Shown here: one piece after another, positions 34,436-43,062 of the stretch
Position numbering within the stretch: the first letter of the stretch is position 1
Layout of the letters: every line of letters starts with the position of its first letter
NCBI RefSeq assembly: GCF_026183895.1
Contig: NZ_JAPFQI010000005.1
Coordinates: 62,001 to 126,000, forward strand
Reading direction: 5' to 3'
From: Sabulicella glaciei
GTDB lineage: Bacteria; Pseudomonadota; Alphaproteobacteria; Acetobacterales; Acetobacteraceae
Length of the DNA stretch: 64,000 nucleotides
Translations under genes and position numbers: made by a program
Notes under the pieces: generated by a model
What the model was told of the DNA's origin: nothing
The model's input: the letters and a program-made list of their open reading frames with translations, nothing else
Database searches by the model: none

Positions 34436-35493
34436 GAAGTCGCGCCCTCGCTGGTGAAGCGCACGGTTTCCGTCCGGAAGCCACCTTCCTGGAGGGCGCG
34501 CAGCACGGCGGCGCGCCTTTCCAGCGGGGCCAGGAACATGATGAAGCCCCCGCCCCCCGCGCCCGACACCTTGCCCGCGATGGCCCCGGCGGCGGTGGCG
34601 ACTTCCATCGCCCGCTCGATGCTGTCGTTGCTGATGCCGGCCGCCATTTCCCGCTTGGACGCCCAGCCCGAGTTGAGCATCTGCGCCACGGTCGGCAGAT
34701 CCTCCTTCAACAGCGCCTTCTTCATCGCGATCGCGCTGGCCTTCAGCTCGTGCATGGCTTCCACGGACCGGCCCTCGCCCTTGGCCACGTTGCGCGACTG
34801 CTCGGCGATGATGGTGGCGCTTTCCCGGCTGATGCCGGTGAAGCAAAGGATGGTCTGCGCCTCCAGCTCGGCGATCACGGCCGACTTGATGCGCAGGGGG
34901 TTCACGACCACCGTGTTGTCGGCGTGGAACTCCATGAAGTTGAAGCCGCCAAAGGCCGCCGCGTACTGGTCCTGCCGCCCGCCGGCGAGCCCGAGATCCT
35001 CCCGCTCGATGGAGAAGGCGAGCTGCGCCAGGTCGTACTCGCTCAGCGGCAGGCTGAAGAACTCGGTCATGGCCTGCAGCATCGCCACGACCAGGGTAGA
35101 GGAGGAGCCGAGGCCCGAGCCGGCTGGCGCCTCGGAAAAGGTGCTGATCCGCAGGGCAGGCGCCCGGCGCCCCCCCAGGAAATCCTGCACCACGCGGTTG
35201 TAGACGGCCTTGTGCAGGTCGAGCCGGCCGTCGAAGGGCAGACGCGCCGCGACCGGCACCTGGATCGCGATGTCCAGGTCCTGGCTTTCCAGCTCCAGCA
35301 TCGAACCCTGCAGGGGGGCCAGGCTGACATAGATGTAGCGGTCGATCGTGACGTTCATCACGGCCCCGCCATGGATGTCGGCATAGGGGGACACATCGGT
35401 CCCGCCCCCCGCGAGGCCCAGGCGCAAAGGCGCGCGTGCTCTTGCCATGCCCGCCACGTTCACGGCCCGCTGTAACACCTGGAACTGGGACAT
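34423..35493 (-). CDS. hddA: D-glycero-alpha-D-manno-heptose-7-phosphate kinase (HddA)
   Basis: A 356-residue GHMP-family sugar kinase. It has ARAPLRLGLAGGGTDVSPYADIHGG near the N-terminus, the phosphate-binding PAGSGLGSSSTLVVAML loop at about residue 120 and the C-terminal KVSGAGGGGFIMFLAP motif. HddA phosphorylates C1 of heptose 7-phosphate in the GDP-heptose pathway. The start at 35493 is the longest; an ATG 15 codons later (35448) fits the family better and is equally possible. It is the first gene of hddA-gmhA-hddC-glycosyltransferase. A gmhB phosphatase is not in the window. Confidence 0.92.
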   Translation of the reverse strand: MSQFQVLQRAVNVAGMARARAPLRLGLAGGGTDVSPYADIHGGAVMNVTIDRYIYVSLAPLQGSMLELESQDLDIAIQVPVAARLPFDGRLDLHKAVYNRVVQDFLGGRRAPALRISTFSEAPAGSGLGSSSTLVVAMLQAMTEFFSLPLSEYDLAQLAFSIEREDLGLAGGRQDQYAAAFGGFNFMEFHADNTVVVNPLRIKSAVIAELEAQTILCFTGISRESATIIAEQSRNVAKGEGRSVEAMHELKASAIAMKKALLKEDLPTVAQMLNSGWASKREMAAGISNDSIERAMEVATAAGAIAGKVSGAGGGGFIMFLAPLERRAAVLRALQEGGFRTETVRFTSEGATSWWA

Positions 35494-35562
35494 CTACTCT
35501 GCTTTCCGTGGAGAACCGCACCCGAAACGGTTCCCTAGAGGGGGAAGCTAGACGTTTCTCAT

Positions 35563-35583
35563 AAAGGCATGAAAGCCTTTTTT
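35563..35583. terminator. Small AT-containing hairpin with T-run between pgi and hddA
   Basis: AAAGGC and GCCTTT arms with a 6-base loop are followed on the plus strand by three more T. The A-run on the other flank gives a weaker U-tract for minus-strand transcription, which is the direction of both neighbouring genes. It probably terminates or attenuates pgi read-through into hddA. Confidence 0.4.
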
Positions 35584-35625
35584 ATGGTCTTCGATGAATT
35601 TTCCGGTGCAGAAATCCTGCGTCTG

Positions 35626-37245
35626 TCACCGCTGCAATCGTTGGATCTCCGCCAGCAGCCCGCTGGTCGAGCTGTCATGCGGGACGCGCCGTCCATCGGT
35701 CAGCTCGCGCAGGATGGGCGTAGCGAGGACCTTGCCGAGCTCCACCCCCCATTGGTCGAAGGGATTCACGTCCCACAGGCAGCCCAGCACGAAGACCTTG
35801 TGCTCATAAAGGGCGATCAGCGAGCCGAGGGCCTGCGGGTCGAGGCGCGGCATCACGATGGTGTTGGAGGGCCGGTCGCCCGGCGAAACGCGGTGCGGGA
35901 CCAGGCGCGCGATCGTTTCCTCGTCCGCGCCGGCCTCGCGCATCTCGGCCTTCACCGCGTCGGCGTCGCGGCCCACCATCAGCGCCGCCGCCTGGGCGAG
36001 GCCGTTGGCAAGCAGGATGCGGTGGTTCTCGTCGTGCCGATGGTCGGACTTGGCGACGAGGATGAAATCCACCGGCACCGGATTCGGCCCCTGGTGGACC
36101 AGCTGCATGAAGGAATGCTGCGCCGAGGTGCCCGGCTCGCCGAACACGACGGGGCCGGTCGACCAGGGGGTCGGCGTGCCGTCGCGGCGCACCGACTTGC
36201 CGAGGCTTTCCATCTCCAGCTGCTGGAGATGCGCGGGCAGGCGGCGCAGCCGCTCGTCATAGGGCAGCACGGCGCGGCGGTGGATCTTCAGCCCGCCCAC
36301 GTGCCACGCCTCCACCAGCGCCAGCAGGATGGGCAGGTTCTGCTCGAGCGGCGCCCCGAGGAAGTGCTGGTCCATCTCGCGCGCTCCGTCCAGCAGCGCC
36401 TCGAACCGCTCCCAGCCGAGCGACAGGGCGAGGGACAGGCCGAGCGCGGACCAGAGCGAGAAGCGCCCCCCCACCCAGTCGCGGAAGGGGAAGACGCGGT
36501 CGGCGGCGATGCCGAAGGCCTCGCAGGCAGCGAGGTTGGTGGAAAGCGCGGCGAAATGCGCCGAGGCGCCGTTGCGCCCCACGCTCGCCTCCATCCAGGC
36601 GCGCACGAGCCGCGCATTGGCCATGGTCTCGGCGGTGGTGAAGGTCTTGGAGCCGATCAGCACCAGGGTGCGGCGCGGGTCCAGCATGGGCAGCACGGTT
36701 TCCCAGCCATGCCCGTCCACGTTGCCCAGATGCACCGGCCGCATCGGGTCGCCCGCGCGCCACAGGGCGCGCGTCACCATGACGGGGCCGAGGTCGGAGC
36801 CGCCGATGCCGATGCTCAGCACCGTGTCGAAGCGCTGGTTGGTGGCGCCGCGCACCTCGCCGCGATGCACGCTCTCGGTGAAGGCGCGCATGTAGGTGAG
36901 GGTCCGCAGCGCATCCTCGTGCGCCGCAGCGCCCGCGCCCGGCAGGCCGCCACGCAGCGCCATGTGCAGGGCGGCGCGACGCTCGGTGTTGTTCACGATC
37001 TCGCCATTCGCCATGGCGTCGCGCCCCTGCTCCACCCGCGCCGCGCGGGCGAGGTCGAAGAGCGCCTCGCGCACCTCGTCGGAGATGGCGGTCTTGCTCA
37101 TGTCGAGCAGCAGGCCGGCGCCGCGGTGGCTGTAGCGGTCGAAGCGCTTCGGGTCGGCGGTGAAAAGCGGCCGGATGGCGGAGGCGCCAGGACGGCGGCC
37201 AAATTCTTCCACGCGGGCCCAGGCGTCTTCCAGCACGTCGTCCAT
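35626..37245 (-). CDS. pgi: Glucose-6-phosphate isomerase
   Basis: Pgi interconverts glucose 6-phosphate and fructose 6-phosphate in the cytoplasm. The 539-residue protein shows VLSIGIGGSDLGP near residue 135, VLIGSKTFTTAET near residue 195, GGRFSLWSALGLSLAL and the signature GTSAQHSFMQLVHQG near residue 375, all typical. It is slightly shorter at the C-terminus than the E. coli enzyme. It stands 30 bases from the upstream M16 peptidase gene on the same strand and feeds hexose phosphate to surface-sugar synthesis encoded next to it. Confidence 0.96.
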   Translation of the reverse strand: MDDVLEDAWARVEEFGRRPGASAIRPLFTADPKRFDRYSHRGAGLLLDMSKTAISDEVREALFDLARAARVEQGRDAMANGEIVNNTERRAALHMALRGGLPGAGAAAHEDALRTLTYMRAFTESVHRGEVRGATNQRFDTVLSIGIGGSDLGPVMVTRALWRAGDPMRPVHLGNVDGHGWETVLPMLDPRRTLVLIGSKTFTTAETMANARLVRAWMEASVGRNGASAHFAALSTNLAACEAFGIAADRVFPFRDWVGGRFSLWSALGLSLALSLGWERFEALLDGAREMDQHFLGAPLEQNLPILLALVEAWHVGGLKIHRRAVLPYDERLRRLPAHLQQLEMESLGKSVRRDGTPTPWSTGPVVFGEPGTSAQHSFMQLVHQGPNPVPVDFILVAKSDHRHDENHRILLANGLAQAAALMVGRDADAVKAEMREAGADEETIARLVPHRVSPGDRPSNTIVMPRLDPQALGSLIALYEHKVFVLGCLWDVNPFDQWGVELGKVLATPILRELTDGRRVPHDSSTSGLLAEIQRLQR

Positions 37246-37275
37246 TCCCGTTCCGATTCCGGTGAGCGGGGAGTG

Positions 37276-38553
37276 TTACAACCCTTGCGGCTCGCCCGCC
37301 ACCGCGAGGGACAAGGCCGCGGCATCGAGGCGCCGCGCGGCGCGCGCCACGTCCTCGCGCGTCAGCGCCGCGAGGCGCGCGGGGCGGCCCGCCAGCCAGG
37401 CCGGGTCGCGCCCCGCCTGCCGCAGCCCGAGCAGCAGCGAGGCGGTGCGCCGCGTGTCGGTGAATTGCAGCGGCAGCGAGCCGGACAGGAAGGCGACGGC
37501 GTCGCGCACCTCCTCCTCCGTCGGCCCCTCGGCCGCCATCGCCGCCCAGCCCTCGCGCAGGAGGCGCCAGACCTCGCCGACCGTGGCGTTGTCCGTCTGC
37601 ACCTGCCCGACCACGACGGCGCGGCCGAAAAGCAGGTCCAGCCCCGCCCCGATGCCGTAGGTCAGGCCGCGCTCCTCGCGGATCGTGCGGGTGAGGCGGG
37701 AGGTGAAGCCGCCCCCGGCCAGGATGCGCAGCGCGACCTGGAAGGCTTCCCAGTCCGGGTCGGTGGGCAGCAGCGCGTCCTGGCCGAAATACAGGGTCGA
37801 TTGCGGCGCCGCCTTCTCCACGCGCCGCACGCCGAAGCGCTCCGGTGAGGGCAGCGGCGGAACGGGCTCGGGCGCGCCTTCGGGCAGGGTCGCGAAAAGG
37901 GCTCGGATGAGGTCGCGCAGCCCGTCAGGGTCGATGTCGCCCGCCGCCGTCAGCAGGATGCCGCCGCGCCGCATCTGCGCATCCAGCGCCGTGCGCACCT
38001 CCTCCCGCGAAACGGCGGACAGCGACTCGGGCGTGGGCTGGCGGCCGGCGGGATGGTCGGGATAGGCGGAGTGCCAGAACTCGCGCCGGGCGAGGCCGGC
38101 CGGGGTTTCCAGCGCCTGCCGCGCGCCCAGCACGGCGCGGGCGCGCACCCGGGCCAGGGCGGATTCATCCAGGCGCGGCGCCGTCATGGCGAGGCGGGCT
38201 AGGCGCAGCGCCTCGGGCAGGGCGGGGGACAGGGTGCGGAACGAACCCTCGAAGGAATCCCGCCCGCCGGAAAAGCCGAGCCCGATCCCGGCATCGCGCG
38301 CCGCGTCCGCGAAGGCGATGTTGGACAGGTCCCCCGCGCCCTCGGAGAGCAGGGCGGCGGCCATGCCGTGCAGTCCCTCATGCCCCTCGGGATCGCGCGC
38401 GGCGCCGCCGGGCCAAGCCCAGGCGACGGAAACGACGGGCAGGGAGTGCTCCTCCACCAGCCATGCGGTGACGCCGCCTTCCTCCAGCACCTGGATGGGC
38501 ACGGAAAAGCCGCGGCGCGGCGGCAGGGAGACGCCGAAGAGGGTGTCGCTCAC
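37276..38553 (-). CDS. M16-family peptidase, subunit without the zinc motif
   Basis: A 425-residue pitrilysin-fold protein. Where active M16 enzymes have HxxEH, the corresponding segment reads EGLHGMAAALLSEGAG, so the zinc site is lost. The C-terminal part keeps the RxxxxY-like substrate segment (TIREERGLTYGIGAGL). In two-subunit M16 peptidases, one partner is catalytic and the other, like this one, shapes the chamber. The GTG at 38553 has a GAGGAG site 9 bases upstream. The catalytic partner is the next gene upstream (38777-40192). Confidence 0.87.
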   Translation of the reverse strand: MSDTLFGVSLPPRRGFSVPIQVLEEGGVTAWLVEEHSLPVVSVAWAWPGGAARDPEGHEGLHGMAAALLSEGAGDLSNIAFADAARDAGIGLGFSGGRDSFEGSFRTLSPALPEALRLARLAMTAPRLDESALARVRARAVLGARQALETPAGLARREFWHSAYPDHPAGRQPTPESLSAVSREEVRTALDAQMRRGGILLTAAGDIDPDGLRDLIRALFATLPEGAPEPVPPLPSPERFGVRRVEKAAPQSTLYFGQDALLPTDPDWEAFQVALRILAGGGFTSRLTRTIREERGLTYGIGAGLDLLFGRAVVVGQVQTDNATVGEVWRLLREGWAAMAAEGPTEEEVRDAVAFLSGSLPLQFTDTRRTASLLLGLRQAGRDPAWLAGRPARLAALTREDVARAARRLDAAALSLAVAGEPQGL

Positions 38554-38608
38554 GCGGGGAACTCCTCGAAACGGGCGCCAACGCAACGCGCACCCTTCAA
38601 AACCATCC

Positions 38609-38766
38609 GGCCGCAAGGCGGCCGGCGCGTGGCCTGGGGAACCGGTGTGCCCACCGGCCGGCTTCCGGAGGCAAGGCCGCCGGCGCCGCCAGGCCGCTCT
38701 CCGGGCCAGCACACCCCCGACGCGGCGAAGCCCAGCGGCCGGAGGCCGCGCCCGGCGACTGAGGGC
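38609..38766 (-). repeat. Dispersed intergenic repeat, copy B
   Basis: Within the 223-base gap between the two M16 genes. Block 1 (38728-38766, minus strand) matches 36 of 39 bases of 59662-59700, and block 2 (38609-38629) is identical over 21 bases to 59744-59764. Block 2 lies in an 8-bp hairpin with a 3-base loop (38607-38625). The spacer between the blocks is 98 bases here, against 43 in the other copy. Confidence 0.75.
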
Positions 38767-38769
38767 ACG

Positions 38770-38793
38770 AAAAAATTCATGCCGAAGGCATGA
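38770..38793 (-). terminator. Intrinsic terminator overlapping the stop codon of the catalytic M16 gene
   Basis: On the minus strand a 7-bp stem (TCATGCC and GGCATGA, loop TTC) is followed by A and six T. The gene's TGA stop (38777-38779) is part of the stem's 3' arm, so termination is fused to the end of the coding sequence and can separate the two M16 genes transcriptionally. Confidence 0.75.
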
Positions 38794-40192
38794 GCCAGCC
38801 GGCGGTGGAAACCGGGTTGTCGGACAGGACGCCGCGGATGGCGCGCGTCGCCGCCTCGGGCGTCACGGCGGCGATGCGCTGCGGCCAGAATTCCACCGCT
38901 TCGATCGGAAGGCCGATGGCCAGGGACCCGCCCAGCATGCGCGGCGCTGCCCCCAGACCGTCCAGGGCCAACAAGGCGCCCGCGGTCTGCTGGCGGATGG
39001 CGCGGCGCGTTTCCCCTTCGGAGATCCCTTCCTGCACCAGCGTGCCGAGGGTGCGGTTCACCGCCTCCTCGATCTGCTCGGGGGAAACGCCGGGGCGCGG
39101 CGTGGCATAGACCACCAGCGTGCCGACCCCGACCACGTCGCCGTCATAGGAAGCCCCCGCCCCGACCGCGAGGCCGGTTTCCACCAGCGCGGCATGGAGG
39201 CGCGAGCCGGGGCCGCTGCCCAGCACATGCGCGGCCACTTCCAGCGGGTCGCTCATCTCCGTTTCGCCAAAGGTGGCGGAGGGGGCCGCGAAGCCGCGCA
39301 GGAAGCTGGCCTCCCGCACCGCCGGATCCTGCGCGACGAGGCGCGCCTCGGGCGAGCGCGCGGGCGGCGGGGCGCGGTCGCGGCCCGGGTCGGCGCGCCC
39401 CGGGATGGGGCCGTAGAACTCGTCGGCCCAGCGGCGCAGATCCGCCTCCCGCACATCGCCCGCCACGACCAGCACGCAGTTCGACGGTGCGTATCGCGCG
39501 GCGTGGAACCGGACCATGTCCTCGCGGGTGATGGCGCGGATCTCGTCCTCCCACCCGATCAGCGGGCGGCCGCGCCAATGCTGCGGCCCCCACATGGCCG
39601 CGTCGAAGCGCTCCATGAAGCGGGCGCGCGGATTGGCGGAGATGCGGGAGCGGCGCTCCTCGAAGATCACGCCGCGTTCCGGCTCCACCTCCGCCTCGGG
39701 GATGAGCACGGCGCCGAGGCGGTCCGACTCCATCCGCATCATCAGCGGCAGGCGGCTCGCCTCGACGATCTGGAAGTAGCCGGTGACGTCGCGCGAGGTG
39801 AAGGCGTTGTCCTGCCCGCCCTCGGCCGAGACGGTGCGCGACAGCGCGCCGGAGGGAATGTTCGGCGAGCCCTTGAACATCATGTGCTCAAGGAAGTGGG
39901 CGAGGCCGGAGCGGCCATGCGGGTCTTCGCCCGCCCCGGCGGAGACGTAGAGGTAATGCGCGGCGACCGGGGCGCGGCGGTTCTCCGCCAGCACCACGCG
40001 CAGCCCGTTCGGCAGCGTCCAGTGGACCGCGCCGAAGAGCGGGCGCTCCTGGATGCGCGGGGCGTCGGTCGGGTCGGAATCGGGCCGCGCGCCCCCGGCG
40101 GCGGGGGTGGAGGCGAAGGCCGGGACGGCCTGCGGAACCAGGGGCAGGGCGGCCGCGCCTTTCAGCGCGGCGCGGCGGGACATCTCGGCCAT
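38777..40192 (-). CDS. M16-family zinc peptidase, catalytic subunit
   Basis: A 471-residue protein with an N-terminal twin-arginine-like signal (SRRAALKGAAALPLVPQAVPAFA), so it is probably exported. The HxxEH zinc motif is complete (HFLEHMMFKGSPN near residue 95), and the third ligand glutamate follows about 75 residues later in the EVEPERGVIFEERR helix. It is likely a periplasmic or inner-membrane-facing processing peptidase acting with the inactive partner downstream. The ATG at 40192 gives the best signal peptide. A terminator overlaps its stop. Confidence 0.9.
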   Translation of the reverse strand: MAEMSRRAALKGAAALPLVPQAVPAFASTPAAGGARPDSDPTDAPRIQERPLFGAVHWTLPNGLRVVLAENRRAPVAAHYLYVSAGAGEDPHGRSGLAHFLEHMMFKGSPNIPSGALSRTVSAEGGQDNAFTSRDVTGYFQIVEASRLPLMMRMESDRLGAVLIPEAEVEPERGVIFEERRSRISANPRARFMERFDAAMWGPQHWRGRPLIGWEDEIRAITREDMVRFHAARYAPSNCVLVVAGDVREADLRRWADEFYGPIPGRADPGRDRAPPPARSPEARLVAQDPAVREASFLRGFAAPSATFGETEMSDPLEVAAHVLGSGPGSRLHAALVETGLAVGAGASYDGDVVGVGTLVVYATPRPGVSPEQIEEAVNRTLGTLVQEGISEGETRRAIRQQTAGALLALDGLGAAPRMLGGSLAIGLPIEAVEFWPQRIAAVTPEAATRAIRGVLSDNPVSTAGWLMPSA

Positions 40193-40224
40193 GGGGTCGA
40201 AGATGGGGTCGCTCCCCGCTTCCC

Positions 40225-41196
40225 TCAACTCTCGGGCCGGATGTTCAAGCGGCGCACCACCGGGCCCCAGAACGCGACCTCGTCGCGGATCAGCGCCGCC
40301 AGCGTCGCGGAGTCGCTGCCCAGCGGCTCGAACCCGGCCGCCTCCAGCACGCGGCGGGTCTCGGCGCTCGTCATGGCACGCCCGGCTTCCGTGGCGAGGC
40401 GGGCAATGCGCTCCTCCGGGACATTGGCCGGGGCAAAGAGGCCGATCCAGGCATAGATATCGCCCGCGGGCTCGCCCTGCTCGACCAGGGCGGGAACGTC
40501 GGGAAGCTGGGCCATGCGCCCGGCGCCGGACACGCCGATGGCGCGCACCTGCCCGCCGCGCGCCTGGCCGACCACGGCGCCCGCAGCGGCGGCCGTCATC
40601 TCGATGCGCCCGGCCACCACCTCCAGCACGCTTTGCGGGACGGAGCGGAAGGGGACGTGCACCATCTCCAGCCCATGCCGCGCCGCGAACTCGGCCATGA
40701 TCAGATGGCCGGTGGAGCCGGCGCCGACCGAGCCGTAGTTCAGCTTCCCCGGATTGGCGCGGGCATGGGCGATGAGTTCGGCCACGTTGCGCACCGGCAC
40801 GCCGGGGTTTACCGACAGTACGAAGGGCATGCGCGCCAGCAGCGAGACGGGGCGCAGATCGGCCACCGGGTCGTAGGGGAGCTGCGGGTTCAGGATGCGG
40901 GCGATGGAGCCGGGCCCGCCGATGGTGACCCCCAGCGTGTGGCCGTCCTGCGCCTTGGCCACGGCATCGGCGCCGATGGTCCCGCCGCCCCCGGCGCGGT
41001 TGTCCACCACCACGGGCTGGCCCAGCACGGCCTGCAGGTGGGTGGCGACGGCGCGGGCAGCGATATCCGGGGTGGAGCCCCCAGGGAAGCCCACGATCAC
41101 CCGCACCGGGCGATCGGGCCAGGTGGGCTGCGCGGATGCCAGCCCCGGCAGGGCCAGGGCGGGCAGGGCAAGGGCGGCGCGGCGGCCGATGGTCAT
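40225..41196 (-). CDS. Tripartite tricarboxylate transporter (Bug-family) periplasmic binding protein
   Basis: A 323-residue protein with an exported N-terminus (MTIGRRAALALPALALPGLASAQ) and the Bug/TctC pattern: WPDRPVRVIVGFPGGSTPDIAARA, DNRAGGGGTIGADAVAK, LNYGSVGAGSTGHL and DVPALVEQG. Such proteins bind carboxylic or amino acids in the periplasm. No TctA/TctB permease genes are adjacent, so it is an orphan receptor, as commonly found in beta-proteobacteria and Acetobacteraceae. It lies 32 bases upstream of the M16 gene on the same strand. Confidence 0.92.
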   Translation of the reverse strand: MTIGRRAALALPALALPGLASAQPTWPDRPVRVIVGFPGGSTPDIAARAVATHLQAVLGQPVVVDNRAGGGGTIGADAVAKAQDGHTLGVTIGGPGSIARILNPQLPYDPVADLRPVSLLARMPFVLSVNPGVPVRNVAELIAHARANPGKLNYGSVGAGSTGHLIMAEFAARHGLEMVHVPFRSVPQSVLEVVAGRIEMTAAAAGAVVGQARGGQVRAIGVSGAGRMAQLPDVPALVEQGEPAGDIYAWIGLFAPANVPEERIARLATEAGRAMTSAETRRVLEAAGFEPLGSDSATLAALIRDEVAFWGPVVRRLNIRPES

Positions 41197-41235
41197 GGCG
41201 TCTTCCCAGGAAAGCGGCGATTCCGGCCTATAGCT

Positions 41236-41745
41236 TCACCCTGCGGCAAAGGCGAGGCGCGGCGCGATGAAGCCGTGCGCCGCGAAGGCGGTAGCGCCGT
41301 AATCGCCCACCCGCGGATACCAGACGCGCAGCACCGTCCAGTCATTGCCCGGCGAGACATCCAGCACCGGCTGGTCCTCGGCGATGCGGCCCCGGCCGCT
41401 GCCGCTGGCCCAGTTGGCGTGGTCCACCCGGATCTCGCGGGAGGAGGAAACGCGGCGCACCACGGCGAGGTGACCCTGCGGCAGCCGCGAGGTGCGGGCC
41501 AGGACCAGCACGGCGCCCGGTTCCGGCCGGCTGCCGCGGGCGTAGCGCCCGGCGGCGGCCTCCCACCATTGCCAGGCATCGCCGCGAAGCTGGATGCCGG
41601 AGCGGCTGCGGGCATAGGGAACGCAGGACAGGTCGAGGCTCGGCCCCGGCTCGGGCACGCCGGGAATGCGCGGCGCGCGCGACGTGCCGCAGCCGGAAAG
41701 CGCCAGAAGCGTGGAAAGGCCCAGCAACCCCCGCCGGTCCAACAT
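41236..41745 (-). CDS. CHAP-domain putative lipoprotein amidase
   Basis: A 169-residue protein with a lipobox (LLALSGCG, Cys about residue 19) and a CHAP domain: catalytic Cys41 in LSCVPYARSRSGI, GDAWQWWEAA, PGAVLVLAR and His92 in GHLAVVRRV, followed by a third polar residue in VDHANW. CHAP enzymes are cysteine amidases/endopeptidases of peptidoglycan. It is probably anchored in a membrane facing the periplasm, and may act in cell-wall turnover. It lies between ftsY and the Bug-type gene on the same strand. Confidence 0.87.
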   Translation of the reverse strand: MLDRRGLLGLSTLLALSGCGTSRAPRIPGVPEPGPSLDLSCVPYARSRSGIQLRGDAWQWWEAAAGRYARGSRPEPGAVLVLARTSRLPQGHLAVVRRVSSSREIRVDHANWASGSGRGRIAEDQPVLDVSPGNDWTVLRVWYPRVGDYGATAFAAHGFIAPRLAFAAG

Positions 41746-41808
41746 GCCAAGATTCCCCGTCCGCCTTCCCCCGAAGGCGTCGGTCCATCCTAGCGAAAAG
41801 GAGAAGGG

Positions 41809-43062
41809 TTATTCCAGCCCGACCAGGGCGCGGGCGAAGTGGCGCGCCTCGAAGGGGCGCAGGTCGGCGGCCGTCTCGCCAACGCCGACGGCGTGGATGG
41901 GCGTTCCGAACTCCTCGGCCAGCGCGACCACGACGCCGCCCTTGGCCGACCCGTCGAGCTTGGTGACGACGAGGCCGGAAACCTCCACCATCTCGGAAAA
42001 GACGCGCAGTTGGGACACGGCGTTCTGGCCGGTGGTCGCGTCCAGCACCAGAAGCACGGAATGGGGCACCGCCGCGTCCTGGCGCTTCATCACGCGGACG
42101 ATCTTGCGAAGCTCCTCCATCAGCGCGGTCTTGTTGTGCAGCCGCCCGGCCGTGTCCACGAGCAGCACGTCGGCGCCGACATCCCGCGCGCGGGAAAGCG
42201 CGTCAAAGGCGAGGCCGGCGGCATCCGCGCCGTCCTTGGCGGGGGCCACCACCTCCGCCCCCGTGCGCGACCCCCAGACCTGGAGCTGCTCCACGGCAGC
42301 GGCGCGGAAGGTGTCGCCCGCGCACATGATGACCTTCATTCCGTCGGCGCGGTACTGCTCGGCTAGCTTGGCGATGGTGGTGGTCTTGCCGGTGCCATTC
42401 ACGCCGACCACCAGCACGACATGCGGCTTGAGCGCGCGGTCGATCACCAGCGGCTTCGCCACGGGGCCGAGGATGGCGGCGATCTCGTCGGCCAGCGCTC
42501 CCTTGATCTCCGCATCCGTCGCCTCGCGGCCGAAGCGGGTGCGGCGGAAGCCTTCCACCACGCGCCCCGACGCCTTCACGCCGAGGTCGGCGGCGATCAG
42601 CGTCTCCTCCAGCTCCTCCAGAGCGGCGTCGTCCAACTTGCGCTTGGTGAAGACGCCGGTGATGGAATCGGTGAGCTTGGCGGTGGAGCGCGACAGGCCC
42701 TGCTTGAGCTTGGCAAAGAACCCGCCCATCCGCATCGGGCCGCCCGGCGGCTCGATCACCGGGGGCGTGATCTCCGGCGGGATCGGGTCGCTGATCGGCT
42801 CCGGCACCGAGGGGGGCGGCATCTCGGGCGGCGGGGCGGGCGGGTTTTCCGGCGCCGGCGGCTCGACCACCGGCGGCCGGGCCGGCTCGGTGGGCGGCTC
42901 GGGCGTCAGCGGCTCCGGCGAGGGGTCCGCAGGCGGGTGCGGCACCTGGGCTTCGGCCGAGGGAGCATCCGCCAGGGGTGCATCGGAGCGCGACTCGGGT
43001 TCCTCGGCGGGCGGCGCCTCGCCCTTGCCGGTGACGCGGCGCCACAAATCACGCAGGGCCAT
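41809..43062 (-). CDS. ftsY: Signal recognition particle receptor FtsY
   Basis: FtsY docks the SRP-ribosome complex at the inner membrane. The 417-residue protein has a long Pro/Glu-rich N-terminal A region (about residues 15-110), then the N domain (LEELEETLIAADLG) and the G domain with GVNGTGKTTTIAKLA, DTFRAAAVEQL, VDTAGRLHNK and TKLDGSAKGG. The ATG at 43062 shares its first base with the mtaB stop (TGATG). The dapF-mtaB-ftsY order is common in Alphaproteobacteria. Confidence 0.96.
   Translation of the reverse strand: MALRDLWRRVTGKGEAPPAEEPESRSDAPLADAPSAEAQVPHPPADPSPEPLTPEPPTEPARPPVVEPPAPENPPAPPPEMPPPSVPEPISDPIPPEITPPVIEPPGGPMRMGGFFAKLKQGLSRSTAKLTDSITGVFTKRKLDDAALEELEETLIAADLGVKASGRVVEGFRRTRFGREATDAEIKGALADEIAAILGPVAKPLVIDRALKPHVVLVVGVNGTGKTTTIAKLAEQYRADGMKVIMCAGDTFRAAAVEQLQVWGSRTGAEVVAPAKDGADAAGLAFDALSRARDVGADVLLVDTAGRLHNKTALMEELRKIVRVMKRQDAAVPHSVLLVLDATTGQNAVSQLRVFSEMVEVSGLVVTKLDGSAKGGVVVALAEEFGTPIHAVGVGETAADLRPFEARHFARALVGLE

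Noticed and set aside
35569-37848. A 759-codon plus-strand frame antisense to pgi
   Set aside because: pgi is complete with all signatures on the minus strand; the plus frame is its shadow.
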